Shown one piece after another: positions 1 through 8,492 of a stretch of 44,368 nt of DNA (within the stretch, counting starts at the first letter, position 1; each line of letters begins with the position of its first letter). The stretch is taken from positions 1-44,368 of the forward strand of contig QWOS01000090.1 of assembly GCA_003669555.1 (NCBI GenBank), given 5' to 3'. A program made the position numbers and the translations under genes. Origin of the DNA: Planctomycetota bacterium (GTDB taxonomy: Bacteria; Planctomycetota; Planctomycetia; Gemmatales; Gemmataceae). The notes under the pieces are model-generated. The model searched no databases. It was not told where the DNA came from and worked only from the letters and a program-made list of their open reading frames with translations.

Positions 1-23
1 CAATCGGTTCTCCCTACCCCTAT

Positions 24-298
24 CCGGGGCTTTGTCAACAAACCGCTGGGCCCCTGGGCCCGTTGAAAATCCCTCTATTTTTGGGTGTTTCTGGCGGGTG
101 TGGTGGGTGTGGCGGGTGTATATGCCGGTGTGTTCTGGCGTTGTGTTCTGGCGAGCCGGGCACGGGAGTGCTCGGGCTCTGGCGCGGTCGGCCATTTCTC
201 TGCCCCCCGCGAAATCCAGCGCCTGAGATGTGGTTTGTCGGGTAAACTCAAAGGGCCCCGGGTTGAACCTAAGCCCGAGCACTGCCGTGCCCGGCTTG
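24..298. repeat. Tandem ~277-bp repeat, copy 1
   Basis: First copy of a long tandem unit whose start (CCGGGGCTT, then CAACAAACCGCTGGGCCCC) recurs 275 bases later. Inside it a 25-nt arm at 154-178 and its near-perfect inverse at 272-296 (24 of 25 positions complementary) can pair across about 93 nt. Each arm is also a small imperfect hairpin (GAGCAC/GTGCCC), so the pair resembles two REP elements in opposite orientation. Several reading frames run through it, but they consist of low-complexity, Gly/Pro/Arg-rich peptides and I do not regard them as genes. Confidence 0.8.
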
Positions 299-576
299 CC
301 GGGGCTTCGCCAACAAACTGCTGGGCCCCTGGGCCCGTTGGAAAACCCTCTATTTTCCGGTGTGTCTGGGGGGGCTGGCGGGTGTGTCTGCCGGTGTGTT
401 CTGGGTTGTGTTCTGGCATTGAGTTCTGGCAAGCCGGGCACGGGAGTGCTCGGGCTCTAGCGCGGTCGGAAATATCCCCGCACCAGGGAAATCCAGTGTG
501 TGGGATGTGGTTTACCGGGTCAACTCACGGGGCTCCGGGTTGAACCTAAGCCCGAGCACTGCCGTGCCCGGCTTGG
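299..576. repeat. Tandem ~277-bp repeat, copy 2
   Basis: Second copy, closely matching copy 1 over most of its length, with small indels in the GT-rich middle (GTGTTCTGG motifs). The inverted arms lie at 432-456 and 549-573, offset from copy 1 by 278 and 277 bases. The right arm is identical to that of copy 1 over 25 nt, while the DNA between the arms has diverged more. That is consistent with selection on, or conversion of, the arms. No coding role is visible. Confidence 0.8.
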
Positions 577-596
577 TTCGCCTGCCAGCCGCTGGA

Positions 597-735
597 GCCA
601 AGGGCCTGGTTGATACCCCTTCAAACCGTGAGGTTTTGCCAGCCAACTGTTGGACCCTGGGCCCATTGAAAACCCCCTCCATTTGCTGGCATGTCTGGCG
701 GGTCGGGCACGGGAGTGCTTTGCGCGGTTGCACCC
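597..735. repeat. Degenerate partial third repeat copy
   Basis: The stretch around 640-690 (CTGTTGGACCCTGGGCCCAT, then AAAACCCCCTCC) matches the start of copies 1 and 2 with substitutions. The left arm recurs at about 702-718 (GTCGGGCACGGGAGTGCTT), after which similarity breaks off at TGCGCGGTTG. The GT-rich middle is deleted. This is a shortened, decaying copy that marks the right edge of the array. Confidence 0.65.
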
Positions 736-1367
736 TTCGCTGGTTTCCAGCACATATCATAAGGGGCTTAGGGCAACGCCCTAGGAACCGCCAACGGGTA
801 CGAATCGAGGGCCGAAAGTCCGGCCTCAATCCCTCATGATTAGGCCGGGCCTTCAGGCCTCAGATATTTTGGGGCTTCGGAAGGGGGATCGTTAACCCGT
901 TGGGGGAGAGGGGACATGGGGCTGCTTTTCCAGGTCTGAGGCGATGGGAGTGGTGGTGGGGTGTTGCCGGTGGAACTTGGTGCATCGGGTTTTTTCCACG
1001 GGGGCTTTTCCTGAAGCGCTCAAGGTGCCCAATAAGGTTGTCCAGGGTAGAGCGAAGCGCCGTCCTGGGTAAGGGGCCACCCAGAAAACCCCGGCCTGCA
1101 AGGGGCGGCAGGAAGCACCACGAGGTAATTTCCTGGCGGCCTTTCGTGGCAGAACCTGTCGGGTTGGCTACTCTTGGGTTGGCTGCGGCTTTTGGCTACA
1201 CCCCTGTCGGGTGCTTACGGCACAAACGACCGGCAGTAGCCGGTATTTTTCTGTCAGTCCTGGCAGAGAGACAGGCTCACGCCGCTTGGGGAAAATAATG
1301 CAGACATTTATGTCCAATTATGGTGTATGCTGAGAGTAGGCTGTTGGTGGCAACAACGGGATAAATC
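736..1367. other. Intergenic stretch, no convincing gene
   Basis: About 630 bases between the repeat array and the CxxCH gene. A 132-codon plus-strand frame (900-1298) has no recognisable domain and an odd Gly/Arg/Trp-rich composition, so I do not call it. Short hairpins are visible: TAGGGC-AAC-GCCCTA at 769-783 and the terminator-like hairpin at 1229-1250. The promoter of the 1368 gene should lie in the AT-richer part around 1296-1345, but I could not pick out a confident -35/-10 pair. Confidence 0.5.
1229..1250 (+). terminator. Possible Rho-independent terminator
   Basis: ACCGGC-AGTA-GCCGGT forms a 6-bp hairpin with a 4-nt loop, followed directly by ATTTTT. The shape is that of an intrinsic terminator reading rightwards, but no gene is recognised immediately upstream. 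It may insulate the 1368 gene from transcription out of the repeat array. Confidence 0.4.
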
Positions 1368-2708
1368 ATGGCTACACCTTTTCCGGACCGGCTGGCTTCT
1401 TCATTTCAGGGAGTCCGTTGGGTTGTCGGGGCTTTGTTTTTCCTGATCGGGACCGGTTTGGCCTCGGGTGTCGGGGCGGCGGATCTTGATGCTTCCCCCA
1501 TCAGGTATGCCGTGGCAGCCGACAGCAACCCGGTTTCCCGCCTGCGCGACGCCGTGGTCGCCGGTAAATTGCAACTGGCTTTTGATGCGGACAAGGGCTA
1601 CCTGCCCGCAGTGCTGAAGGCCCTTGATGTGCCAGTTTCGTCCCAGATGCTGGTTTTTTCTAAAACCAGCTTGCAGCGGCAGCGCATTGCCCCAGCCACA
1701 CCCCGCGCCCTGTACTTCAACGACGAAGTGTATGTGGGCTATTGTCAGTCGGGTGACGTGATGGAGTTTTCTGTCGCTGATCCGGGACTGGGTACTGTTT
1801 TCTACACATTGGAGCAGCAAGGGGATGAGCCAGCCCGTTTCATACGGCAAACCGAATCGTGCCTGATTTGTCATGGTTCATCGGCCACGCAAGGTTTTCC
1901 TGGCCACCTGGCCCGGTCCGTTTACCCGGATACCGAAGGACATCCCATTTTCTCGCTGGGTACCAGCCGGGTGGAGCATTCCACGCCTTTATCCCGACGC
2001 TGGGGGGGCTGGTATGTCACGGGGGGCAATCCGGGCCGGGAGCATTTGGGTAACATGATCCTGCCTAAAACAACACGGTTCCAGCCGGCAAAAAATCCGC
2101 ATGGCACAACCTGCGATGACTTATCGCCATTCATGGAAACCAAAGAGTACCTGTCTCCCCACAGCGACCTGGTGGCCTTGCTGGTTTTTGAGCACCAGGC
2201 CGAGGTCCACAACCGCCTGACCCGGACGGCTTTGGAAACCCGCATTGCCCTGTACCAGCAGGAGGAATATGACCGCATCCTGAGCCGGCATGGTGAAGGT
2301 CTGTTCGAGGGGACTGCCCGGCGCATTGATTCCGCTTGCGAGAGTCTGGTGGAATACCTGTTTTTCTGTGGCGAGTCTCCTTTGGGTGGCAAGGTGCGGG
2401 GAACATCAGCTTTCACCACGGAGTTTCCTGCGCGTGGCCCGCGCGATACCCGGGGCCGCTCGTTGCGCGATTTTGACCTGACAGAGCGGATGTTCAAACA
2501 CCAACTCAGTTACATGGTTCTGTCGAAGTCTTTTGAGGATTTGCCCCGGATGGCCCATGCCATTGCCTGCGCGAAGATCATCAAAATACTTGCCGAAGGC
2601 CCTACTGACCCAAAATATGCCCATTTGACGGCAGAAAAGCGGGCCCTGGCGCGGGAGATCCTGGCAGGATCCAGCCCGGTCTGGCAGGCGCGGCTGGCGG
2701 GGAAATAA
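1368..2708 (+). CDS. Secreted CxxCH (cytochrome c-like) protein
   Basis: 446-residue protein. The N-terminus has a hydrophobic stretch (about residues 18-37) ending in small residues, as expected for a Sec signal peptide. A single C165-L-I-C168-H169 motif is the canonical covalent heme c attachment site, with GHLARSVYP following shortly after. The rest matches no domain I can name, and the protein is much larger than a simple class I cytochrome, so heme binding is inferred from the motif alone. It would act outside the cytoplasmic membrane, perhaps in electron transfer. It is monocistronic, and its 3' end converges on the permease gene with 61 bases between. The ATG at 1368 is the first in frame and places the signal peptide correctly. 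Confident it is a real gene; function low. Confidence 0.8.
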   Translation: MATPFPDRLASSFQGVRWVVGALFFLIGTGLASGVGAADLDASPIRYAVAADSNPVSRLRDAVVAGKLQLAFDADKGYLPAVLKALDVPVSSQMLVFSKTSLQRQRIAPATPRALYFNDEVYVGYCQSGDVMEFSVADPGLGTVFYTLEQQGDEPARFIRQTESCLICHGSSATQGFPGHLARSVYPDTEGHPIFSLGTSRVEHSTPLSRRWGGWYVTGGNPGREHLGNMILPKTTRFQPAKNPHGTTCDDLSPFMETKEYLSPHSDLVALLVFEHQAEVHNRLTRTALETRIALYQQEEYDRILSRHGEGLFEGTARRIDSACESLVEYLFFCGESPLGGKVRGTSAFTTEFPARGPRDTRGRSLRDFDLTERMFKHQLSYMVLSKSFEDLPRMAHAIACAKIIKILAEGPTDPKYAHLTAEKRALAREILAGSSPVWQARLAGK

Positions 2709-2769
2709 CCAGGGCCCACCAGGGATATGCGCAGCGGCAGGTATGGAAACGGCCTTTCTGATGGTTCCT

Positions 2770-4209
2770 TCATGCTTTTTCCCGGATTGGAAAGGGCCAT
2801 TCGCCACGCGACCGGCTCCACAGCAAAAAAACTACCAGGCCAACTATCAGGGTGCCCAGGCCCAGCAGGATGAAGATTTTGCCTGTGCCCGCGTAGACGA
2901 ACAGCCAGCCAACCAGGGCGATGAGGCAGGGGAGTGGATACAAGGGCATGCGCCAGGGTATGGGAAGCCCCTGCTTTCGCAGTAGCATCACCGCAAAAAC
3001 CTGGGCGACAAACTGTTCGAGGATGCGCGTGGCCACCAGTGCGCTAATGATCATGTCGAGGCTGAACAGGCTCCAGAACAAGACCAGCCCGCCAATCAGC
3101 AGCAAAGAACGGTGGGGTATCTTGTGGACTGGATGGACCGCGGCAAACCAGCGCAAGAAGTGCCCCTCGCGGGCCGCCGCGAAAGGTACCCGCGAGTAAC
3201 CCAGTGTGCCTGAGAAACACGAAGCAAAGCAACTGCCCACCAGCAATACCGTCACCAGCTTGCCGGCCCAGTCGCCACGCAGGCGGGTCATGAATTCAGC
3301 GGTGATATTATCTTTGCAGGCGTCGATGTCGGCTTGGGGGATCACGCCCGTGATGGCCAGGTGAACCAGTGCGAAGAGCAGCACCACCGCCGCCGCACTG
3401 GCCAGGATGGAGCGCGGCAGCACCCGCGACGGGTTTTTGACCTCACTTCCCAGATAGCAAATGTTGTAATAGCCGAAGTACGAATAAATAGCCAGCCCCA
3501 TGCCGGCCCCCAGAGCGGCGCCTGGCAGTGGGCTGGTGTCATCGTGAGGGTTGGCAGGCGTTTCCAGAAACAGGGCCGGCTGGAAGCGCGGTAGGCCCTC
3601 GAGGAGAACCCAGCCAATCACTCCCAGCACAGCAGCCAGAAAAAACAGGCTGATTCGCCCCAGGCTATCCACCCGCCGGTATAGCAAGGCCAGGATAAGC
3701 GCCCCCATGCCAAGCCCAAACAAGCGGGTTGGGCTGAGGATGACGCCCAGGAACTGGCCTTCTGTCTCGATACCGAATCGCAGCGTGTTTGCCTCGTCAA
3801 AGGCCTTGAAGGCAGGACTGATGGATTTGGAAAACTGGGCGGCGGCCACCAGGCCCGAGCCCACCTCCAGGGGGCCGCTCAGCAGTATTTGCCAGACAAA
3901 CAAAAAGGACATCAGGCGGCCCCACCGGGACCGGCCGTAGCTTTCCAGCAGGTAGTGGTAGGATCCCCCCGCAGAGGGGAGCGCCGCCCCCAGTTCGCCC
4001 CAGATCAGGCTGTCGCAAAGGATCAGCACCCCGGCGACCAGCCAGGCCAGCAGGGCCTGTGGACCAGGCAGCACCCCGAGAATAAGCGGAATGGTGGCAA
4101 ACACCCCGGCGCCAACAATCTGGGTGATGTTGATAGCGGTGGCCTGCCAGAAACCCAAGCCCCGGCGGAGGTCAGCGGGATGATCGAGGCTCGGGGATGG
4201 TTGCGTCAT
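2770..4209 (-). CDS. APC-superfamily amino acid/amine permease
   Basis: 479-residue polytopic membrane protein with about twelve hydrophobic segments. The N-terminus (GFWQATAINITQIVGAGVF, near residues 19-37) is the unwound TM1 glycine motif typical of the amino acid-polyamine-organocation superfamily. GELGAALPSAGGSYHYL (TM2 and the following loop) also fits. Probably imports amino acids, amines or related small organic compounds; the substrate cannot be read from the sequence. Its ATG overlaps the TGA of the upstream amidohydrolase (ATGA at 4209-4206), so the two are translationally coupled, which suggests the permease carries a substrate or product of that hydrolase. Length is normal for the family. 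Confidence 0.85.
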   Translation of the reverse strand: MTQPSPSLDHPADLRRGLGFWQATAINITQIVGAGVFATIPLILGVLPGPQALLAWLVAGVLILCDSLIWGELGAALPSAGGSYHYLLESYGRSRWGRLMSFLFVWQILLSGPLEVGSGLVAAAQFSKSISPAFKAFDEANTLRFGIETEGQFLGVILSPTRLFGLGMGALILALLYRRVDSLGRISLFFLAAVLGVIGWVLLEGLPRFQPALFLETPANPHDDTSPLPGAALGAGMGLAIYSYFGYYNICYLGSEVKNPSRVLPRSILASAAAVVLLFALVHLAITGVIPQADIDACKDNITAEFMTRLRGDWAGKLVTVLLVGSCFASCFSGTLGYSRVPFAAAREGHFLRWFAAVHPVHKIPHRSLLLIGGLVLFWSLFSLDMIISALVATRILEQFVAQVFAVMLLRKQGLPIPWRMPLYPLPCLIALVGWLFVYAGTGKIFILLGLGTLIVGLVVFLLWSRSRGEWPFPIREKA

Positions 4210-6011
4210 TCAAACACCAGGGTGCCAAAATTTTTGAAGTCATGGAAGCTGGAGCCCACCCGGGCCCAGTCCCAGGCGGTGGTGGCGCCTTTGTCATGAT
4301 CCACCCGATAAAAATTGGCCCGCCAGCGTGTCCCCGGTCCTGGCAGGGAGTTGCGCATCGGCTCCATCAGGGCGAAGGGGATGAACACTTCGGCTTTCCA
4401 GCCGCCGATAGCCGCCCCACTTGCCTTTTCGCCGGTCATGACACTGGTGGCCTTGCGGGTTTTTCGTCCTCCTTCGTAATGCCAGGGGAGCCACCCTTTG
4501 AATTTGCCTTCCAGGTTGGGCACGACAATGGGTAACTCTTTGCCAAGTGGTGAAATCTCGTATTCGAAATAGACGGGATCCTTTTCTTCGGGCCAGAGGA
4601 AAGCCTCAAAAACATCTTCTGTCCACAAATTTTCGAAATCCTTGTCAAAAGTGGCAGTCAGGTTGCTATCGGTGCCCTCCATCAGCGTGTACAGTCCGGT
4701 GTTGGAATACAGAAGCTTGATCCGGGTGGTGTAGTCGAGCTTGCCCCCGGGGCGTTTTTCCAGGGGAATCCAGGTGGTCTTGCCCCAAGCCGGGTTGGAG
4801 CCGTTCCCTGTCACCTCGAAATCAGCAGTTTTGCGCACCGTGGTGGTCGGTGGCAGGCGCGGTTTAGCCTCCTCGGCGACTAGGCCGAAGAGGATGCGCT
4901 CGGCGTTCTTGCGATAGATTTTCTCCAGCACCTCGGGTGGGAGGAAGATGCCATAAATATTCCAGAAACCCTGCAAATGGTGGCTGGCCGAGCAATCGAA
5001 ATACTCGTCATCGGTCTCGAGGAAGCGGTAATAGATGCGGAAAGCCTCACGGCGTGGGGTGGTGTCGGTACCAAACAGGATGCGGTCCTGGTATTTGAGG
5101 AAGAAACGCCGGGCGGCATAGGGCTGGCGGCCCAGCTCCGAGATGCGGGCATCGAAATCGACAAACATGTTGGGGTACTGGTCGAGCTTCTCTCCCACGC
5201 TGGCGAGGTCTTCGGCGTTGTTGCCGAAGTGGGTGTTGATGAAAGTGGTTTTCGGGTTGTTGCCGATGACGCGGTGGAGTTGGTCGAGCAGGGCTTGCCT
5301 GTCGGGATTGCCGCCACCATAGAAAAGCCAGCCCGGATTGGAATTCAACTCATGCCAACGCTCGTTGGACTTGTCGAGGGGCGTGAAAAAGGCGGCCGGG
5401 TCAGCAATATGGATGATGACAGGCCGCTTGTGTTTGGCGCAAACAGCCCAGACGGGGTTGAGTTTGGGATCGTCCACCGGCATCAGTTTGCCATCTTTGT
5501 AGCGTATGCGCAGGCCGAAGGTCTTGTGGAACTTCAGGCCTTTGGCACCGGTCTTGAAGCTCTCCTCCAGGCGGGTGGCTTCGCGGTTGCCCCACTCGGG
5601 GTCATCGATGCCGGTGAAGTCCACCAGGGCATAGGTGAGGAAGCGGCCTGGGTGGGCTTCATCCAGGGCGGCGACAGTTTCTATCAGGCGGTCTCCCCAG
5701 CCGCCATCAAGGTTGACCACGGTACGCACGCCGGCCTCGTTCATCTCGGCCAGATAGCGGGCTACCACCTCGGGCTTGAGGCGGTCCTTGCCGCCGCCCA
5801 AATGGTTATGGACATCCACAACCGGGTACATCGGCTTCTCCAGCCGGGTGACCTTGGCCTTGAGCATCGATCTGGGCTGCCAGTCTTTCAGCTTCAGTTC
5901 ACGGATATCGCCGTCGGCCTTGGCTGGTTCGGGGGGTTTTTGTGCTGGCAATTGGCAGACCCAAGCCCACAGCAGTAACCCCGCGATGGAAAAAGGTGAA
6001 CGGGGAAACAT
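4206..6011 (-). CDS. Secreted amidohydrolase (family 2) with CBM9-like C-terminus
   Basis: 601 residues from the ATG at 6011, chosen because GAGAGG lies about 8 nt upstream and a signal peptide (FSIAGLLLWAWVCQLPAQ) follows at once; an in-frame ATG 84 bases further upstream lacks both. The TIM-barrel metal-dependent hydrolase domain shows H68-x-H70 (DVHNH), a lysine/histidine segment (GLKFHKTFG), IIHIADP, INTHFG and the strand with the catalytic Asp (ILFGTDTTP), as in the amidohydrolase-2 group. From about residue 390 a second domain resembles the carbohydrate-binding CBM9/DOMON-like fold (W/F-rich strands, RWRANFYRVD near the end). Exported; the reaction is unknown, with decarboxylation or hydrolysis of a cyclic or acyl compound typical for this group. 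First gene of a two-gene operon with the permease. Confidence 0.85.
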   Translation of the reverse strand: MFPRSPFSIAGLLLWAWVCQLPAQKPPEPAKADGDIRELKLKDWQPRSMLKAKVTRLEKPMYPVVDVHNHLGGGKDRLKPEVVARYLAEMNEAGVRTVVNLDGGWGDRLIETVAALDEAHPGRFLTYALVDFTGIDDPEWGNREATRLEESFKTGAKGLKFHKTFGLRIRYKDGKLMPVDDPKLNPVWAVCAKHKRPVIIHIADPAAFFTPLDKSNERWHELNSNPGWLFYGGGNPDRQALLDQLHRVIGNNPKTTFINTHFGNNAEDLASVGEKLDQYPNMFVDFDARISELGRQPYAARRFFLKYQDRILFGTDTTPRREAFRIYYRFLETDDEYFDCSASHHLQGFWNIYGIFLPPEVLEKIYRKNAERILFGLVAEEAKPRLPPTTTVRKTADFEVTGNGSNPAWGKTTWIPLEKRPGGKLDYTTRIKLLYSNTGLYTLMEGTDSNLTATFDKDFENLWTEDVFEAFLWPEEKDPVYFEYEISPLGKELPIVVPNLEGKFKGWLPWHYEGGRKTRKATSVMTGEKASGAAIGGWKAEVFIPFALMEPMRNSLPGPGTRWRANFYRVDHDKGATTAWDWARVGSSFHDFKNFGTLVFE

Positions 6012-6841
6012 GGAGCGACCTCTCTGGGTGAAAACCGGGCAAAGTAATCGGAACCTGAGGATCAGTTTCCAGCATTGGAATGGCGTTGGGAACAAGAAAA
6101 AAAGGAACTCCGGAGGATTCCCCGGATTTGCCCAATGGATCTTGCGTTATGTGATAGGTGGAATCCATTGGCGAGGGTGGGTTTTGCTTGCTGGCCCTGC
6201 ACGATGAATCCCGGTTTTTTTCCTGCCGGTGTAACCCCAAGGAACGAAAAAACCTTGATCAAGCAGTTTATGCCACCATTCCTGCCGTAAGGCATCCCGC
6301 AGGAAAAAGGCCATCATTGCAGGGATAAACCCGGATTCTCACCAAAAACCGTTTGCGTATGGCCTAAACCATCAGGATGTCCTTTCCGTTACCAAATCAG
6401 AATCCGGCTCGACCCAATTCCAAGGCGGTAGAGGGTGCTTTTTTTGTGTTCTGATATGTTTTGTTATTTGATTTGCGTCTGTGTTGCGATGTAGGATGAA
6501 TCTGTATCCGGGTTTGCCATCGTGGATCGTCATAGCTGAATTTAGAGCTTTACTGGAGTGCTCCCGATACTTGGGACTGTTCAGTTAGTTGCTTTCATTT
6601 CCAGGGAGGGCCCAGCACCGGCCGCTTGCTGGAACTGAGCACACAGGGGCTGAATGGATGCTTGACCGGAGAAGCGGCAAGCGTGGAGATATTGGGCAAA
6701 GGAAGGCCGGGAAGAACTGGATTAAAGATGCGGGCGGAGGGGAAGTTTAACCATAACCGGGATTGTCTGGATGATTTGAAATCATTTTCAATACAAATGT
6801 ATCAAGCGGCATTCGGCTCGGAGGACATTAAAAATATAGAG
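6012..6841. other. Long intergenic region at island edge
   Basis: About 830 bases between the divergent amidohydrolase and DUF4365 genes. From about 6420 the base composition turns AT-rich (TTTTTTTGTGTTCTGATATG). A hairpin TTCCTGC...GCAGGAA lies at 6279-6305. The DUF4365 frame stays open upstream to 6626, but that part has no family similarity that I can see. No integrase, IS end or tRNA-derived direct repeat was found. Confidence 0.5.
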
Positions 6842-7375
6842 ATGATGATGCTGACAGACCAGAGTATCGAATCCGAACTCAGTTACGCCTACCTGCATGC
6901 GATCGCATCGCGAAGCGGGATCATTTGCGAAAGCACTGGCCTTAATACCGATGCAGCGGGCGTTGATGCCATGCTACGTGTCTATGGAGAGCTGGCGACT
7001 GACTCGATCCTGACCGATTTTTCCGTTGAGGTGCAACTCAAGGCGACTAAGCAGGCCCCGATCGAGATGGATGGCAGGTATTCCCATTCGCTGAAGATCA
7101 AGAATTACAACGAACAGCGTTCCACCAAAACGGCCGCACCGAAACTTCTGGTGGTTCTCTTCCTGCCCGCAGATGCCAACACTTGGCTGGTCCAAAGCGA
7201 AGACTGCCTTGTGACCCGGCGTTGTGCCTATTGGGTCAGTCTGCGCGGCGCCCCGGAAACCGACCAGGAATCGAAGACAATATATATCCCCAAGTCCAAT
7301 GCGCTTTCGGTGCAGTCGCTGCGAGCACTCATGACTCGATTCTCAAAAAGGGAGGTTATCAATTATGTCGTCTGA
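6842..7375 (+). CDS. DUF4365 protein, PD-(D/E)xK nuclease-like
   Basis: 177 residues from the ATG at 6842; 6845 and 6848 are also possible. The frame extends upstream to 6626, but family members begin near LTDQSIESELSYAYLHA. I recognise DUF4365 from that N-terminus, from VQLKAT, and from RRCAYWVSLRGAP near the C-terminus. E12, D42 (in AGVDAML) and Q65-x-K67 (VQLKAT) are spaced like the E...D...(E/Q)xK core of PD-(D/E)xK nucleases, with Gln in place of the second acid as in Mrr-type enzymes. So DNA or RNA cleavage is plausible but inferred. Its last 11 bases overlap the next gene, and GGGAGG inside its 3' end serves that gene as ribosome binding site. Composition is more A/T-rich than flanking chromosomal genes. 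Confidence 0.8.
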   Translation: MMMLTDQSIESELSYAYLHAIASRSGIICESTGLNTDAAGVDAMLRVYGELATDSILTDFSVEVQLKATKQAPIEMDGRYSHSLKIKNYNEQRSTKTAAPKLLVVLFLPADANTWLVQSEDCLVTRRCAYWVSLRGAPETDQESKTIYIPKSNALSVQSLRALMTRFSKREVINYVV

Positions 7376-8492
7376 CACACTTTATAAAGACATCCTCCAA
7401 CTGATCAAACCGCAAAAGGTTCGTTGTTACGCAATCGCCAAAGGCTGGCAGCGTGTCCCAAACGTAAATGGTGACATTGCGCTCTTCAAACATCCTCAAG
7501 GGAGATTCGACCAGCTCATCGTCCCGATGGATGAATCGTTCGACGACTATGCCAAGCGATTGCAAGATGTCGTCGAGAATCTGGCGGGATTCGAGTCGCG
7601 TCCCGTGGCCGAGGTGTTGAACGACCTGCTCACACCGGAAGCGGACATCCTGCGTTACCGCGTTGCATCGCTGGCAACTGGTCGGGGGTCAATTCCTCTA
7701 ATGGAGGGTATCCGGCTGTTGGAAGGTGCGAAACGGAGCATTCTCGCCGCTGCATGCAGTGTTGTAAACCCTATCGCGCACCATGCTCGCATGAGTCGCA
7801 CCGAAGCCCAGCAGCTTCTTGGGGCCTGTCATCTGGGACAAACCGAGCGTGGCAGTTACGCCGTTTCCGTTTCTTGTCCATTACGGGCGGTGGAGCAAGA
7901 TCAAGCCTTGTTTCCAGACAGTGAACCATTTACCCGGCGAACCGTCTCAGCCTTGATGCGTTCATTGTCGCGTCTGGTGACTTCGATTGAGGCGGATACG
8001 GTTTCCAGTGTCTTTGAAACGCATGAAAACCAGCCCGTATTGAGTGCGAACTTGTGCGATGCGCTCTTACAGATGCAGCCGCCTGAGGAAGATTCCCACC
8101 TGGATGTGAAAGTCTCGTGGGCGGCCACACTGAAGCAGCAAGACCGGATTCCGCCGATTGTACGAATCAGGCACGCCTATTTTCCGATCATTGAGGACAT
8201 CTCGAAAAAACTGCGGCCCGCCCAAGCGCCAGCCGCATCCCTGTTTGTTGGTAAAATCGATAACCTCGGAGGCGAACCAGGGGCCGACGGTCGGATGCAA
8301 GGCGAAGCAACCCTTTCGGTGATGTACGAAGAACAGATGCAACTCGTTCGCGTGGACCTTTCCCCGGATGATTGGTTGACGGCCCACATTGCCTTGGGTC
8401 TTCACGGCATCGTGAAGTTTCAAGGGATTCTGCATCGGGGTACTCGCGTCCATCGCATCACCAACATCAACCAATTTGCTCGCGTTCAATAG
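7365..8492 (+). CDS. Partner protein of DUF4365 cassette, unknown fold
   Basis: 375-residue soluble protein, no signal peptide or membrane segments. The ATG at 7365 has GGGAGG upstream and overlaps the DUF4365 stop region by 11 nt, indicating translational coupling. I know no named domain for it. Conserved-looking stretches are MEGIRLLEGAKRSILAAACS (about residues 113-132) and MSRTEAQQLLGACHLGQTER; I recall similar proteins of unknown function in defence-like neighbourhoods, but cannot verify that here. The C-terminal third (HAYFPIIEDISKKLRP to the end) looks beta-rich and ends in a regular strand pattern. Co-expression with a nuclease-like protein and a remnant third gene suggest a subunit of a multi-gene accessory system. 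Confidence 0.75.
   Translation: MSSDTLYKDILQLIKPQKVRCYAIAKGWQRVPNVNGDIALFKHPQGRFDQLIVPMDESFDDYAKRLQDVVENLAGFESRPVAEVLNDLLTPEADILRYRVASLATGRGSIPLMEGIRLLEGAKRSILAAACSVVNPIAHHARMSRTEAQQLLGACHLGQTERGSYAVSVSCPLRAVEQDQALFPDSEPFTRRTVSALMRSLSRLVTSIEADTVSSVFETHENQPVLSANLCDALLQMQPPEEDSHLDVKVSWAATLKQQDRIPPIVRIRHAYFPIIEDISKKLRPAQAPAASLFVGKIDNLGGEPGADGRMQGEATLSVMYEEQMQLVRVDLSPDDWLTAHIALGLHGIVKFQGILHRGTRVHRITNINQFARVQ

Noticed and set aside
1..740. CRISPR array
   Set aside because: The units are about 277 bp, with no regular 20-50 bp repeats and spacers, and no cas genes are present in the window.
900..1298. 132-codon open frame downstream of the repeats
   Set aside because: Gly/Arg/Trp-rich, no domain, no ribosome site, and the start overlaps low-complexity sequence; probably chance in GC-rich DNA.
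4977..5978. 333-codon plus-strand frame opposite the amidohydrolase
   Set aside because: It mirrors the codon structure of the real minus-strand gene and has no family signature.
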